DNA of 64,000 nt from Chamaelirium japonicum (taxonomy: Eukaryota > Streptophyta > Magnoliopsida > Liliales > Melanthiaceae). This document shows, piece after piece, positions 46,904-60,193 of this stretch. The stretch spans positions 21,114,645 through 21,178,644 of the forward strand of contig OX393552.1 in NCBI GenBank assembly GCA_947650365.1, given 5' to 3'. The notes under the pieces are model-generated. The model ran no database searches. It had not been told where the DNA came from and worked only from the letters and a program-made list of their open reading frames with translations. A program made the position numbers and the translations under genes. How positions within the stretch are numbered: position 1 is the first letter of the stretch; every line of letters starts with the position of its first letter.

Positions 46904-49853
46904 TTTTTTTTTTGGTAACACTATTTATAAAAAAGAGGCTACAAAATAAGAAGATTTAAGTGGAAATCCCACCCAGACTAATCGAGGTCATGTACATGTC
47001 GAGAGTAACACCAGAAGACCATCTCCAGCTGCACCGTGACCCAGACAGCCATAGGGTAATCCTCCTGAAAGAGCCGTGCCCTCCCAATAGTACTCCTAAC
47101 CAAGTTAGCTAAGGTGTCTGCAGGTCCATTAGCTTCCCCATTGACATGAGACCACCACGTTGAAGGCAGAGAAAGTGTCATTCGTCGGCAGTCTGCAAGG
47201 ATGGAGTCGAAATGTGTACAGTATGAGCTCCAAGTTGTTGTATGGTGTGTAGAGAATTCCCTTCAATCCATAACCGGACCTGTGGATACAAAGAACAGAC
47301 CAAACGAAGGCCAAAAAATAAGCCAATTTTTTCTGCATAATCCACATTAGAGCATAAGACCGGGTAAGCAGTCACCCAAAGTATATGCCCACTGCTATCG
47401 CGCAGCAAAAACCCACTACCCGCCGATCTATTGGCATGATCGACAGAGTCATCAAAATTCAAATTAAGTTCCCCCGGATTTGGTGGGATCCATTGAACCG
47501 TGATCATGGAAAAGCAAATAAGGGAAAGCCGTGTGAAAGTCAGGTAACAGAAGCTCCCGATGAAGGGAGAGGATCTGTATTGCCACCGTTGGAGTGCTTT
47601 CATATCTTTTCCGAAAAATGACACAATATTGCGAGATTTTCAAATCTGCCAAAAAATATGCAGTTAAAAGGTCGGGGGAAAAAAACGAAGCCTTTGCGAG
47701 CAAAGTTCCTTCCCTATAAGAACCAACAGGAAATCATCTGTGGACAAAACACGAGAATCGTGAGGAATGTTTGCTCTTGCGAAAACCTCCTCCCAAATAG
47801 CTGAAGAGTGAGGACAAAGGCAAAGATCATGGTTTATATCCTCCACTGGCTAAGAGCACCGATTGCAATCCATAAGATGGCTCAGACCCCTTTGAACTAA
47901 GAACTGATTGGATGGAAGAATACCATGCAACATCTTCCAATCAAAACATTGGGTCCTGGTTGAAATAGGGAGCTTCCATAGGAGCTGCCACGGGTTGCAA
48001 GCAAATACCGTCCCCGATAGCTTCGGTGAAATAGCCTGATAGGCATCCGAGGTGGTCATCATTGTCTGAACCGAATCTCCCCACAAGATGAAATTAGCTG
48101 GTGGGTGGCCAATAATCAGGATCAAAGCTATATGGTTGCACCAAAAGGGAGGGAAAACAGTGGATAGAAGATTCCGATTCCAAACTGGACCCAATGAGCA
48201 ATTGCAAGTTTAAAATAGTTGGAAAATGGAAGTGATGGACACACAAAACGAGAAATCCATACAGACAAATATCCTGCTGAACGGGGTAGTAGCCACCCAG
48301 GGGAGTTCCCAAGGACTAAAATCTGTTGTGGTCCAAACAGCCACCATAATATTCTCCCTCATGATTGGAAGGCCTAATTGGATGGCCCTCCAAGCCTAGG
48401 AAAGCTTCGAGGGTGAAGGCCAGTGGCAAGGCATGGAAATCTGACCATACTTAAGAGTACAAAAATTCCTCCAAGGTGATGTACCAGAGGTGAGGCGTTT
48501 AAAACCTCGCTTCACCATGAGAGCTACACGAATATGCCGCATCGGGCAGATGCCCAAACCGCCCTTACACATGGGGGTGCACACTCTGGACCACTTTAAG
48601 AGATGAATACCATTAGAGGATTGAGCATATCCCCATAGGAACCTCCTCATTTCCTTATCCAATTGATCTAGGATGCCTCCAGAACCCACCTGTGAGCGAG
48701 TGTGTAGACCGACATAGAAGAGAGCACCGATTTCAGTAGCATTAAATGGATGGCCCGGGAAGGACAACAAAGAAACCTTCCAGCCTACTAATTTGGACAG
48801 GATGTTGGATAAGAGGGCATCCGAGATCCACAGGTTTAACCCGGGTGCCGGAAATGGGCACACCTAAATAGGTGAAAGGTTCCCAAAGCTCGGAAAAACC
48901 CAAGTAGTTTGTGAAGAAACATTTTGCATCCGGACTGACATGAGGGGCAAAGATAATAGAAGATTTTGCCAAGTTCAGACTTTGGCTCTAGAATTCACCG
49001 TAAGAATGAATAAGGTCCATGACCCAAGTAATTTGGGTATATGAATTCTGGATAAACATCGTAGTGTCATCTGCATAAGCTAGCATAGTAGTAGAAGGAC
49101 CTTGAGGGGTAGGAGTCACACCCTTCAAAAGACCCTGATCGCGCAAAGCAGCCATATTACGATTAAGTACTTCCGGAACCAAGGATGAAGAGGTGTGGGA
49201 ACGTCTCCTTGTTTTAAACCCTAGGAAGCCAAAAACCAAGAGGTGTGGGAACCGTTTTAAAAGAATAGTGAATGAAGGGTTCTTGATACAAGCATAGATC
49301 CATTGAGTCCACAGCAGGGAAAAACCAAATCGGACCATAACCCTGTAGAGGAAGTCCCGTTCCATGTAGCCATAAGCTTGAGCCATGACCAGTTTCAAGG
49401 CGATAGTATCCAAATTTCAAGAATCAGACCGGATGGAATGCAGAGCCTCTTGAACCAACAAGATAAAGTCAGCAATGTTCCACCCCCGAAGGAAAGCCAC
49501 TTGATCAGGGGAGATAAACTTGGGCAGGACGACTTTAAAACGATTAACCATAATGCGAGAAATAAGTTTGTAGACTACGGAACACATGCTAATTGGGCGG
49601 AAATGAGCGGGGTGGGTTGGGTCTGGCCGCTTGGGTATCAGAACAATGTAGAAAGCCTTTCAGTGCGGGGGCATGTAAGCTGTCCGAAAAAAATAAAGGA
49701 TGCCCTCCGTAACCTCAGGTCCCACCCTATGCCAATTGGCACAGAAAAATTTCACCGTAAAACCATCCAGCCCAGAAGCCTTGTTGAGGGGCATAGAGAA
49801 CAGAGCCTCCCGCACCTCAGCAGTCATGACTAGCCTGGTAAGCCAAAGGTTAT

Positions 49854-52800
49854 TGTTAAGTCTCCAAATAATGCATTTTATCACTTATTTCGGACTGCAT
49901 TATCATCGCTTTCCTACGTAAAACTTTTCATATACTCGTAAAGCGCATCAGTTTCTTTACACCACTGCATAGTAGACTTTATTACGGACATAACGGTATA
50001 TTGGTTCTCACTCATACGATACATGCATGAAAAATACGGAGCCCGGAAGTCAAAATTATCATTTTTATTGATAATTGCACTGTAACCTTACACTCGTTAT
50101 TTCATATGTGTTTTTCAGGGAACTGACCCGGTACTCGACGCAGTCAGATAGGAGGCATCATGATCGAGCGATGGATAGTCTCACAACAATTCAATGGAGG
50201 ATGCACAGTCCGTTTGGAGGCCCTTGTGAAGAATGGTGCAGAAAAGAATAGTTGCGAAAAGTCGACTGAGATGACATCACTGACTTAACACATCGCTAGC
50301 TGCGAACCACTGAAGAACGATGCATATGCAAAGGGCCTGACATGGAAGAGTTGACGAGTTTGGATTGCTCGAATGGTTACCGAAGCATATCGGCTCCTTT
50401 TCTTTTACCCTTTCTCTCTCATCTCTTTATTACCCGATCTTAACCATCCATTGCATCCATCACCCAACTAAATCCCAGCCGTTCCTCTCGTCCGCAGCCA
50501 TGCATACAAGCAACTGATCGTAACCGTCCAACTCCTCTCTTGATCACACTCTTTCCTATTCTACCCGATCTCCACCTTCACAAACTCATCACAGCCATCC
50601 CTTATAAAACCCCATGCATGCATCCAATATGCAACACCATCACAGCCATCCATTTCTCTCGTCCCATATCTCTCATGCTTTTTCTAATCCCAGCTGTCCA
50701 AACCCAGCCGAGAGCCCCTCCGGATACTATTAGGATCGCCCGCACTACCCCATCTCACAACACCCAACTCTCTTCTTCTCTACTCAATCGCAGCCATCCG
50801 GAGTTCGAATCACGGCCGTCCCTTGCATTCTAAATGCATGCATGCCCGAAATCCATGCAATACCCGTTTCCTTCTCTTATTTTCTTTTTTTTAAACACTA
50901 AACCTGATACACAGCTGCCCCGAGATCACAGCCATCCCTTTATTCCATGCACAGGAACTGTGCATGCACCCGACCAAGCCCAGCTCTCTTTTGACTTCCC
51001 ACTTTAATCACAGCCGTCCGATTTAATCTGAGGACCCATGCAGCTGTCCGATCATCTCTCTCCTCTCGTGTCCAGCGTACACCCGAGCATCTTCTTCTCT
51101 TGTAATCCATCACAGGCGTCCGCACTCCCATACAGCTGTCCGATACACCCGCTCTCTCTCTCCCGCCTCTGTTTTTCTCTTTCTAAAACCCGAACGCCCA
51201 GCTTCTCTCGTTCTCTCGTTTGTGTCTCTCTTATCCCTATTCCGATCTTCTCTCCCTAGAGAGATCTCTCTTTCCTTTTCTCTCTCTACCGAGAAGTCAT
51301 GCAGCCCATGCGCCCAGCCTCTCTTCTCCCGTCTCAGCTTCTCTCTCTAAAGTCTAAACCGACCCGAGTACCACCCGAACCAGCCGTCTCTCTCTCTTCC
51401 TACTTTCTCTCGACCCGATCGTGTCTCTCTCCTCCTACAAACCAGCCGCCCATCTCTTCCTCCCGTTTCTCCCTCTCTTTCCATAACCGACCCAGCCGTC
51501 CCTCTTTCAACCCCGACCCGATCGGCTCCGGACCAGTGTTTTGAAAACCGGACCGGACCGGGCGGTTCAACCGGTTTGAACCGGAACCGGAACATGTTTT
51601 GGTTCGGTCTTTGAATAAACCGGTTTGTATGTTAACCTAGGAATCAAACCTTCCCATTGAAGAATTTAGTAGATATCTATATAAAAAAACATATTTTCAT
51701 ACGGTTCAAACAGTTGAACCACCGGTTTGAACCGATTTGGACCGAACCGGATGCATTTTCGGTTCGCCTTCCGGTCCGGTTTTAAAAACACTGCTCCGGA
51801 CGTCGCTCCCTCCTATCCGATTTTCTCTCTCTCGAATTCTCTCTCTTTCCATAACCACTTCCTTGATTCTCGCTCTCTAAAAACTGCACCGATCTTCTCT
51901 CATTACCGCACCTTTCTCTCTCTAAAACCGACTCTCTCTTTCCTTTCTTAACAGCCACGAAAATCTCTTTCTCTCTCTAAATCCGGACATCCCTGTCTCT
52001 CCTGCCCGATTTATCTCGTTCTAAACCGGGCACGTACCTCTCTCCCTTACTCCCTAAGTCCCTATATATTACATACACTATAGAGCATGGGGAGGGGACC
52101 GAACCATTAGCAGAACCATTAGCCCGAACCATTACCCCGGACTTCTTCCACCATCAAACCCGGACCTTCATCATCAGATCATCACCAACGAACCACCACC
52201 CGACCATTCATCGACCATCCTCCCGATCTTCATCAGACCATCACCCCCGGACACCATGATCAGCCCAAACCTCATCTTCACCACCATTCGAACACCGATC
52301 ACCCTCGTCTCCGAGCCACGCTTCATCCTTGCCGAAGTCACGCCGCACTCCATCGTCCTTGCCGTGGAAGACAATCATCGCCGGACGCCGTCATGCACCA
52401 TCTCAAAGCACACTGTCATCATCTTCGCACATCGTCATCATCACCGGAAGCCATCATCCACGCTCGTCAACCTTCGTATCGTCATTAATGGAGTTTGCTT
52501 GCATTTATGTTTTTATGTTAAAACCTATGAACATGCACGGCTAAACCCCTAGCTAAGGCTATGGGGGATGCCTAGTGGTTATTATGTGTTTCTTTTGATC
52601 AATAATAAAGTTTTAATTTTCTTATGATTGAATGTTATATGGATGACACTACATAATGATGTATGTTATTTTACTTGCATATTTATTTGATTTCGTATTG
52701 ACTCCGGACATACGGAATACTTATGAATCCCTGTGGTAAGATAGCACTAGCGTAACGAGTCTCTCGTCATATAATTTTCAATCTGTATTAATTTTTATGA

Positions 52801-53263
52801 TGGATGCATATCTCTAGAAATCAGCACATGTGTATAAGTTGTTTTGATTACATATCGACTCCGGGCATATGCAATGCTTAATAACCTCTCTAGCATGCAT
52901 GCTAGAACCTATTTTGATGCTATCCTCGTACGAATTATTGATCATGATGAATGCATAAGATACTACTAGGTTGAACCCAGACGCCTTAGTCTCATCTCCA
53001 TCAGAATCTCCTTTATTTAATTGTAATATTTAGTTCTATTTAATTTAGTAACGTAGTTTCATTCTCTCGTGCTCCACTATCAGTGGAAAATCCTGAATTA
53101 CACTCACGTTCACGCACTTCCATTGCACTAGTTCCCATTAGTCCTTCAGTCCCTGTGGAATCGACCTCGGACTCACCGAGATTACTACTTCGCTACACAC
53201 CCTATACTTGGGGTTAAATTACACTTTTTAGTCCTTTAATTAGGACTACTCAAAGTTGTAGCA
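49854..53263 (+). mobile_element. Large solo LTR (Ty3/gypsy type) inside the LINE
   Basis: 3,410 bases, TGTTAAGTCTCC...GTTGTAGCA, flanked by perfect GTTAT (49,849-49,853 and 53,264-53,268). Plus-strand direction is indicated by a TATA box (CCTATATATTACA, about 52,061-52,073), a polyadenylation signal (AATAAAG, about 52,603) and a 3' end (CCCTGTGGAATCGACCTCGG, near 53,150) of a kind seen in large plant gypsy LTRs. U3 is pyrimidine-rich and has many CAGCCATCC-type motifs. No coding domain. Includes one hAT MITE. Confidence 0.8.
51534..51793. mobile_element. hAT-type MITE
   Basis: 260 bases with terminal inverted repeats CAGTGTTTTGAAAACCGG and CCGGTTTTAAAAACACTG and perfect 8-base duplications CTCCGGAC (51,526-51,533 and 51,794-51,801). 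The inside is rich in AACCGGTT motifs. No ORF. Confidence 0.93.
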
Positions 53264-54350
53264 GTTATCCTCAGGGGTGACCAGTTGTGGGAGATGGGCA
53301 AGCATGGAATCATGATGGGTCACAGGGGTAGAAGACCATTTGGAAGCAAAATAAGTAGTCAACTGTCGTTCGATATCTGGACGATCAGAAATCAGAGAGT
53401 CATCGTCATCCAGTAAAGAATGAATACAATTAGATTTGCGCCTAATGAGCGTGGATCGGTGAAAAAACCCGGTATTGCGATCCCCTCCCACCAACCACTG
53501 GAGGCGAGATTTTTGCTTTCACTTGATCCCAATCATGTTAGAAACATTATAACAATCTGCCGTAAGTTGGCTAAGGGATTCTCGCTAACCCAAAGAGAGG
53601 GGGGATTCAGAATCAAGACGCTGAAAGGTAGTAATACGTTGATCAATCGAGATGGACAAGGTTTCTACTCTGCCGACGACCTCCCGATTCCAAGATTTGA
53701 CGTGGCCGAAGATAAGAGAGATTAGAATCAAAGATACAAAAAAGGATTAAACCCTCCCCTCTGACCCCAGTGCAATTGAATAAAGTCCTTCCAATAAGGA
53801 TGAGATAGCCAAAAATGTTTAAATCTGAACGGACGTGGTCCTAGAAGAACATTAGGGGCCAAATTGATCAATAGAGGGCAATGATACGAGGCCAGGTGCT
53901 CCAGGTGCTCTAAACGGGCCTCTGGAAAAAGATCGAACCAACTGTGGGAGTAGAAAGCGCGATCAATATGTTCTAAAATACATCGGGACCCTCGTTGGAG
54001 ATTAGACCAAGTAAACAAAGCCCCCGAAAAACCCAGATCAAGTAGACCAGTAGAAGCTATACATTGCCAAAAATCAGAGACTCCAGCATCCACCCGAAAG
54101 GCCGAGCCACTCTGTTTATCATCTGGATGTAAAAGAGCATTGAAATCACCCGTGATAAGGACGACAATATCAATAGAAGACAGAGACGCAATGGACCTCC
54201 AAAGATCACAACACTCCACTACATTGGTAGAGGCATAGACAACACCCAAAACCCAGGAGTTGGTATCGAGGATAGAGATAGTCGCGATAACCAGTTCACG
54301 GTGAGGGGAATAAAAAGTAACTTGGCCGCCCAAATCCCTCCAGAGCCCTT

Positions 54351-55271
54351 AGATGATGTATTCCAACCGCTCAAAGGGTTGGTAGGTTCATTCATAGCAT
54401 TTATAAGGTTTGTTCCTTATGCGACTCCAAGGAGGAATCAGTTGAGCGTCTTCTCTTTTATTGTCCTTTTGCTCGAGCTATTGGGCTCGGTTCACACCTA
54501 TATGTTGTATAGAGGGTCCTCACCGATCCTTAGAGGAGTGGGTTATCCTCTTCATGGAACTAGACAAGGAGCATGAGTTCCGTTTTTCGTATTACACCCT
54601 TATCCTATGGAATATTTGGAAAGCGAGAAACCGATGGATTTTTGACCGAATTAGACCGAATCCTAGAGATATCATTATCAGCTCTAACATTTTGCTCTTC
54701 AATCTTGATGTCCCTCCATCCCACTAGCTTCCTTCGGTTGAAGATAGCTTCAAGGCAAATGTCGATGGCACTATTGGTGCATGTATCCTCTTCGGCTATG
54801 GGTGTCATTATCCGTAACAGCCCCGGCTCCCATATCTATTCTGAAGGGGAACTCCTTGCTGCTTGCGAATCTCTGGTTATTGAAGTGAAATCTATACTTC
54901 AAAGTCTTAAGACGTTGCTAAAACTCCAAGCAATCCGAGTGGTTTTGGAAGGTGATAACCTCTCTTTGATCCAACTCTTGTCGGATGAGGACCTCTCCTC
55001 TCCGTGGCGGATACAAGGTATTGTATCTGACTGCAGGCCTTTAGCTTCAAGATTTATCTCTTGTGGGTTTGTGCATGTTAATCGAGATTGCAACATGTGC
55101 TGATGCTTTGGCCAAGGTGGTTCTTCATTTGAGTGTTTCCATATCTACTTTCTCTTTACCTTTTTGTATTTCCTCGCATGTGGGGGTAGAGAATGAGTAT
55201 TGTAATAATGCTAGTTTTTGGGCTGGGACGTCGTGAATAGAATCCCCATAGTTCCTAACAAAAAAAAAAAA
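54351..55271 (+). pseudogene. Second LINE, 3' end only, plus strand
   Basis: A head-to-head neighbour of the first LINE. Frames read LILWNIWKARNRWIFD (54,600-54,650), a motif before the terminal RNase H of plant LINEs, then an RNase H-like tail (AMGVIIRNSPGSHIYSEG, VVLEGDNLSLIQLL, to about 55,100) and a poly-A run at 55,260-55,271. The 5' end is truncated at the junction near 54,351; the exact base is uncertain. Confidence 0.75.
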
Positions 55272-56614
55272 GTGGTGATCCAAAAATCAATGGCAGTCAC
55301 GATCAATGGTCATGTGATGAACCCAAGGGGGATGCCTCCACCACCGGCCGCTGCCCACCACTTGCCACTGCCGTGCCCCGTCGTCAACCACCCATGCCGC
55401 CCACCGTCCCCTTCCCCGGTTGCAGGCTGCGGCGTGTGGTGGCGAAAAATGGTGGGTAGCGGCCGAGCGTGGTGGCACATCTCCCTTTGGGTTCATCCCA
55501 TGGCCATAGATCGTGGCCGTTGATTTTCAGATCGCCACTTGTCGCTCCCCAAATCGTCAGCGATCGATAGGGGAGACGATTATCAGTGGAAATCGAGGAG
55601 TCAATCACTTATTGCTCCCCAAATCCTCAATAATATAGACAAGCAATGCCTACTTGTTAACCCCTAATGATCCTCATCCATCAATTAGATCAAAGGGGTA
55701 AGAGAGACCACACCAGATCTGATGTTCCCCATCGTCGACCATTAGCGGATTAAGATCATTTGAATCCTGCAACTATAACAATACCTTAATTGAGATTCAC
55801 ATCCTTATCTTCTCACGACAATAAGCCTAACCTGACTTTAGAAAACCATAAATAGTGGATTGCACTGAATCACTTGATGGGCCGTCACCACCAGCTCTTG
55901 ATGACGTACACGATCGATGCTACCACATCGGCAGAGACCTCGATACTAACTATGCTTTACTGTATGAACTTGAGGATCAGATTTTCATAGTGGAAGCTAG
56001 GAAAATGATGTGATCCGACTTGTGCCCAAGTCCACCAACCGAGCCCAAGCAAGCCCATCCGATCGACCTTTGGATGATGTAGAACAAGCCCAAGATGATC
56101 CAGACATGGGCCAAGTCCAACCGTCGATCTCCAAGTTTAGATGCCGACGTAGAGCGGATAAGGCAGTGTCTGCCAAGATTTGATTCGATCTATTTTTAAA
56201 TTCAGATTTTATTTGATTAGATTTAAGTATGATTTAAATTATGGTTAGTATCTATTTGAATTTATTAGGATAGATTTGACTTGATCTTATTTGAAGCCTA
56301 TTTAAAGGCCACCAATGTAGCCATTGGAAGATAGAATTATGAATAAAAATTGATGGCGTATGCCTTCTTTTGCTCATAGATTTGAGTCATCTACTTTCTC
56401 TTCCTGATGGATTTTAGGCTCCTTTTCATCTAAGCTTCTAACATCTTCTCTGTCATAGTTTTTATCTCCTCTGCCACTTCTTTCTCGATACTCTTTATTT
56501 GAACATTACTTATCCTTTACAAAGAAAAGTATAAAAAAACTATATTGTCTACATCTCCACCTTCATCAATTGTCATTTGACGACTCGTGCATGCATCAGG
56601 TCGAGTCCCATCAA
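55272..56614. other. Unassigned intergenic sequence
   Basis: No convincing gene. 55,335-55,560 is CCACC/GGTGG-rich. 56,220-56,370 contains CTATTTAAAGG followed by GAATTATGAATAAAAATTG, which resembles the promoter and R region of an LTR, but no ends were found. Confidence 0.5.
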
Positions 56615-56781
56615 CAGTGGCGGAGCCAAGAATTCACTCCAATGGGGGTGCCCTTTGCTCGGTTTCAAACGTTTTTCCCAATTTCTACCAATAAAGGATT
56701 AGAAATACTTTGCTTTCAGTTCATAAGCACACAAAAATCTTCCATCCAAAAAAACATTACACAAAAAATCATGAATGACTA

Positions 56782-56869
<88 letters not shown>

Positions 56870-57867
56870 GAGAGATTAGGGTTTCGATTGTTGCTACAGG
56901 AGGGCCGCACTTGCCGATCGCGTCGCCGGCTTTAGACCTTAATATGTTCAACATTAGACCTTAATTCTTCCCTACCATTCAGATCAATTGTTTGTATGAA
57001 AACCTTATTTAAAATCAGGTTTCTAAAACACATATTCGAAATACCGACTTTAATATGTTCATTTGTGCTCAGTTGTGTTTTAAACCTTCAAAAAATATAG
57101 ATGAAACCGAGCTCAATGAAAACTGAAAACCATATTTGAAATAAGGTTTTTAAAACCCATATTCTACTTACCGGTTTTAATTGAAAACCATACTCGTCCC
57201 CCTTCCCATAGGACCCCAATGCAAAAGCATACTATGTCTCGACTGCTTTGATGGAACTGCAATGAAAAACCATATTTGAAATATGGTTTTTAAAACCCAT
57301 ATTTGAAATATGGTTTTTAAATCCCATATTTGAAATGCCGACTTCAATGTAATTTTTTTTTTAAAAATTAAGTGAAACCAAAATATACTCAGGTTTTCAA
57401 TGGTAGGGAAGGATTAAGGTCTAATGAAGAAAATATTCCAAATATCGATTTTAAAGGCCATGTTAAAAAAAATTGGCAGCCAGCGTGGCGGGCGCTTTGT
57501 GGCACACTCAAACCACGTGGTAGTCAGTTGGCTACTTTTGAAATTATTTTTGAACATGACTATGAAAATAATATTTTATTTTTTAAATGCTACTTTGAAA
57601 AAAAACCCTTCAGCTAAACTTTAGGGGGCCAAAGTGTACTATGTTTATTATTTAAAAAAAAAACAAACCAAACCCATGAAGTGGGGGCGGGGACTAGTGC
57701 TCAGTGCTTGGTGTGAATACCGATGCACTGAGCCACCTCCACTTCATTGGTCTGCATTATCAATGTGTTTGTTGACTGAGATTATACAAATAACATTACT
57801 CTTTTTTTTTTTTTGAAATCTCAGTGGGGCAGCTACCCCCACTGGGCCTATGTTGGCTCCGCCCCTG
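56615..57867. mobile_element. Non-autonomous hAT element
   Basis: 1,253 bases with terminal repeats CAGTGGCGGAGCCAA and TTGGCTCCGCCCCTG (one mismatch). Flanks CCCATCAA and CCCATTGG are a decayed 8-base duplication. No transposase. It holds a GA microsatellite and several copies of AAACCATATTTGAAATA (57,000-57,340). Confidence 0.8.
56783..56876. repeat. (GA)n microsatellite
   Basis: About 94 bases of GA repeat with a few GATA interruptions at the end. Confidence 0.95.
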
Positions 57868-59424
57868 CCCATTGGTTTGGAGATTGGTCATTGCTAGTCT
57901 TATTTGGCTAGTGGGATGAGGAATCTGAACTTAAGGATTTGGATGACTAGTCTTTTGGAGAGGTATTTTTTTAGGTTGAGCTAGCTATTATGACTAAGGA
58001 GGAAAGATGACTAGTCTTTTGGAAATACTCATATATTACTATTATATAGAGGAATATTTCCATCCTTTAAGAATGTAAAATTTAATGTAGGTATACATAT
58101 ATCATTTGAAATAGGGGGATGATATCCAATAAGATGTCCCCTATGTAAGGGGGTGTTTGGCATCATTTCGACCTTGCTGTTCTTATTATATTTTAAAAGT
58201 AACGGCTACTATTTGTTCCGGTGGAAGAATTATCGGGAACGAGATTTATTCATTCCACCAGTTTCTTTGCCAACCACATACCGAACCTCTGAATTAACAC
58301 TAGAGTTGATTTATAGAAATGCCCTCGTCCGGATGAGATTCAAGCGAAACAACTGTTTTGCATGCGAAACATCCCCTAAGATGAAGCATCACAACCGTCC
58401 AATGACAGGCAACCAGATAGGTGAATGAAACTCGGCCCGAACTGATGGATGTGATTCATCACCTAAGTACATGACATCTTATGGAATGACTACTCGAATG
58501 ATAAATGAGGAAGAAAAAAAAAACTCCATTATGGTCAGTGCCTAGTGGGTGAAAGAGGTGTTGGTAAAGTTGAAACAACAAAGATGCATATGTGCTATCT
58601 TGCCTTTGGTTGTGTTGTAATGGATGGACAGATAGTGGGAGTAAGTTCTGGAAGTAACATACTTGAGCAAGCCCCACTAGTCAATCAAAAAGCAATTGGA
58701 TAATTGTGTTTATGATACATCTTTTTCAGATATTATGATGTTTTTTTCTCAAAATAATAATTAAAAAGAAAATATTTGATGCAATATATAGAACTGATAA
58801 GAAATATTTATCAGACTAGTGCTCTGATAGTCACGTGGTCTAATAGTGTCGAAAAGCGCTCACCACTTTGGCGTATTATTTTTTGTCTTGTCCGCTAAAT
58901 CAGGCATCTGGAATGTCGGATTTAAATCCGGCATCTGGATTACCGGGTTTAATAGAAAACCGATTTCAGAAGGAAAAAAGTAAGTGCTGAGCATAGTTTC
59001 AAACTTAATTTCCATTCAAAACAAACATTGTTCAATTATTTTTGAGCACCCCACAACATCTCATCCCTGGGATGGTTAAGGCAGCTCCCAACCGGTTATT
59101 AATTTGATGCAAGCGGGATAGATCCCAGGTCACGGGTACCATCCCCCTGAGACTTTACTAACTCATCTAGCTGGCACTTATGTTGTTTCAAATCAAAATA
59201 GGGTTTCTATTTAACTCGGCATCCGGAATGCCCATCATACAAGCACTAATTTTTTTTTTGTGAACTAGAATTCAGGGGGGTTAGGTGATTTTGGGCATGA
59301 CTTCAAGGGGGGTAAAATGTAATTTACCCCCAACAAAAGAAAGCTCAAGAAAAGAGGCCATATGAAACCTACCGGGTGTCCAAAAAAACTTTGCCAAACA
59401 CAGCTGGCTAGACGTCGATCTCAA
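57868..59424. other. Unassigned intergenic sequence
   Basis: No gene recognised; AT-rich. GGGGGTGTTTGGCA at about 58,149 and its inverse TGCCAAACAC at about 59,391-59,400 could be the ends of a decayed TIR element, not proven. Confidence 0.5.
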
Positions 59425-60092
59425 GGGTGTTGTTATTTTCAACCCATAAACGACTAGCACATCCGACTTAATAAATAAATAAAATACCGGATACGTCCTT
59501 GAAGCATCGCATGCATACTGATATGTACACTGTCACCTCCATCGTTGGAGCCGCAGGGCCCATCACCTCGCTGTCATCATATTCACCTCTTCTTCTTCTT
59601 CTTCCTCCTCCTCCTCTGATCGCCTCACCGGAGTCGTAGGTCCCATGCACTTCACCACCACCTCCCCATCTTCCTCTTCTTCCTTCCCTTCCAATTTCAT
59701 ATAAATCCTCATTCCTGCAGACATATCGCTCGCTAGCGACTGACATGGTTGGCGGTTGCTTCTGACCAACATGTGTCGGTCAGAAGCAACTGCCAACCGT
59801 GTTGGTATCGAGGGACTGACATGTCTCCAGAATGAGGAGGAATAGGAAAAGAGAGGGGGAGGAGAAAGAGGAAGAAGGGAGGAGGAGGAAGAAGAAGGGA
59901 AGGAGGAGGAGGGAGGACATGGTGGTGAGGTGCATAGGGAGGTGGAGGAGGAGGAGGCCGGCGGGGAGATCGAGGAGGGTAAACCCTTTTATGGGGTGCA
60001 TTATCAAAATGGAAGTTATAGTAAAAAAACAAATTCTGGCGGGAGTGGATGGGAGAGCGTTAGTAATTTTGTGGGTGCAAATAGCAACACCC
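59425..60092. mobile_element. Foldback MITE just upstream of the JmjC gene
   Basis: 668 bases. Arms of about 340 and 300 bases align as diverged reverse complements; outer ends are GGGTGTTGTTATTTTCAACCC and, reversed from the right, GGGTGTTGCTATTTGCACCC. The centre has a tight 17-base stem (GTTGCTTCTGACC / GGTCAGAAGCAAC, about 59,752-59,793). Arms are TCTTCC/GGAAGA-rich. No clear target duplication. Its right end is 101 bases before the JmjC start codon. Confidence 0.75.
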
Positions 60093-60193
60093 GGCCTTAA
60101 TCCGTCGACCCAAATATGAACCCATCGGCTATTAGTATCAGGGGGTGGGTCGAGGTTTTGGTTTCCTTCACCGTCAGAGGACCGCGGCCAGAC

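Larger units (their letters stand above)
46904..54350 (-). mobile_element. L1-type LINE, 5'-truncated, split by a solo LTR
   Basis: Minus-strand LINE; poly-A tail at 46,904-46,913. Reading leftward: endonuclease from 54,333 (GDFNALLHPDDKQSG, HIDRAFYSHSWFDLFPEARL), missing its N-terminal part; reverse transcriptase (MPLNKASGLDGFTVKFF near 49,780; YADD box near 49,075); thumb region (RRFLWGYAQSSNGIHLLKW); zinc-binding zf-RVT domain (48,194-47,850); and RNase H tail (47,624-47,178; GSGFLLRDSSGHILW). In the RT A-motif region KLVMAQAYGYMERDF replaces the usual KLDMAKAYDRMEWDF, so the catalytic Asp is lost. Several stops and frame changes; inactive. The 3.4-kb insertion at 49,854 interrupts the RT start. 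Confidence 0.9.

Noticed and set aside
46904-55271. Twin-primed (5'-inverted) single LINE
   Set aside because: The plus-strand part is a 3' end with its own poly-A, not the 5' part expected from twin priming.
55990-56600. Another LTR around CTATTTAAAGG
   Set aside because: Promoter-like and AATAAAA-like motifs are present, but no TG...CA ends or duplications were found.
58149-59402. A TIR transposon with GGTGTTTGGCA ends
   Set aside because: Only about ten bases match between the ends and no target duplication is visible.
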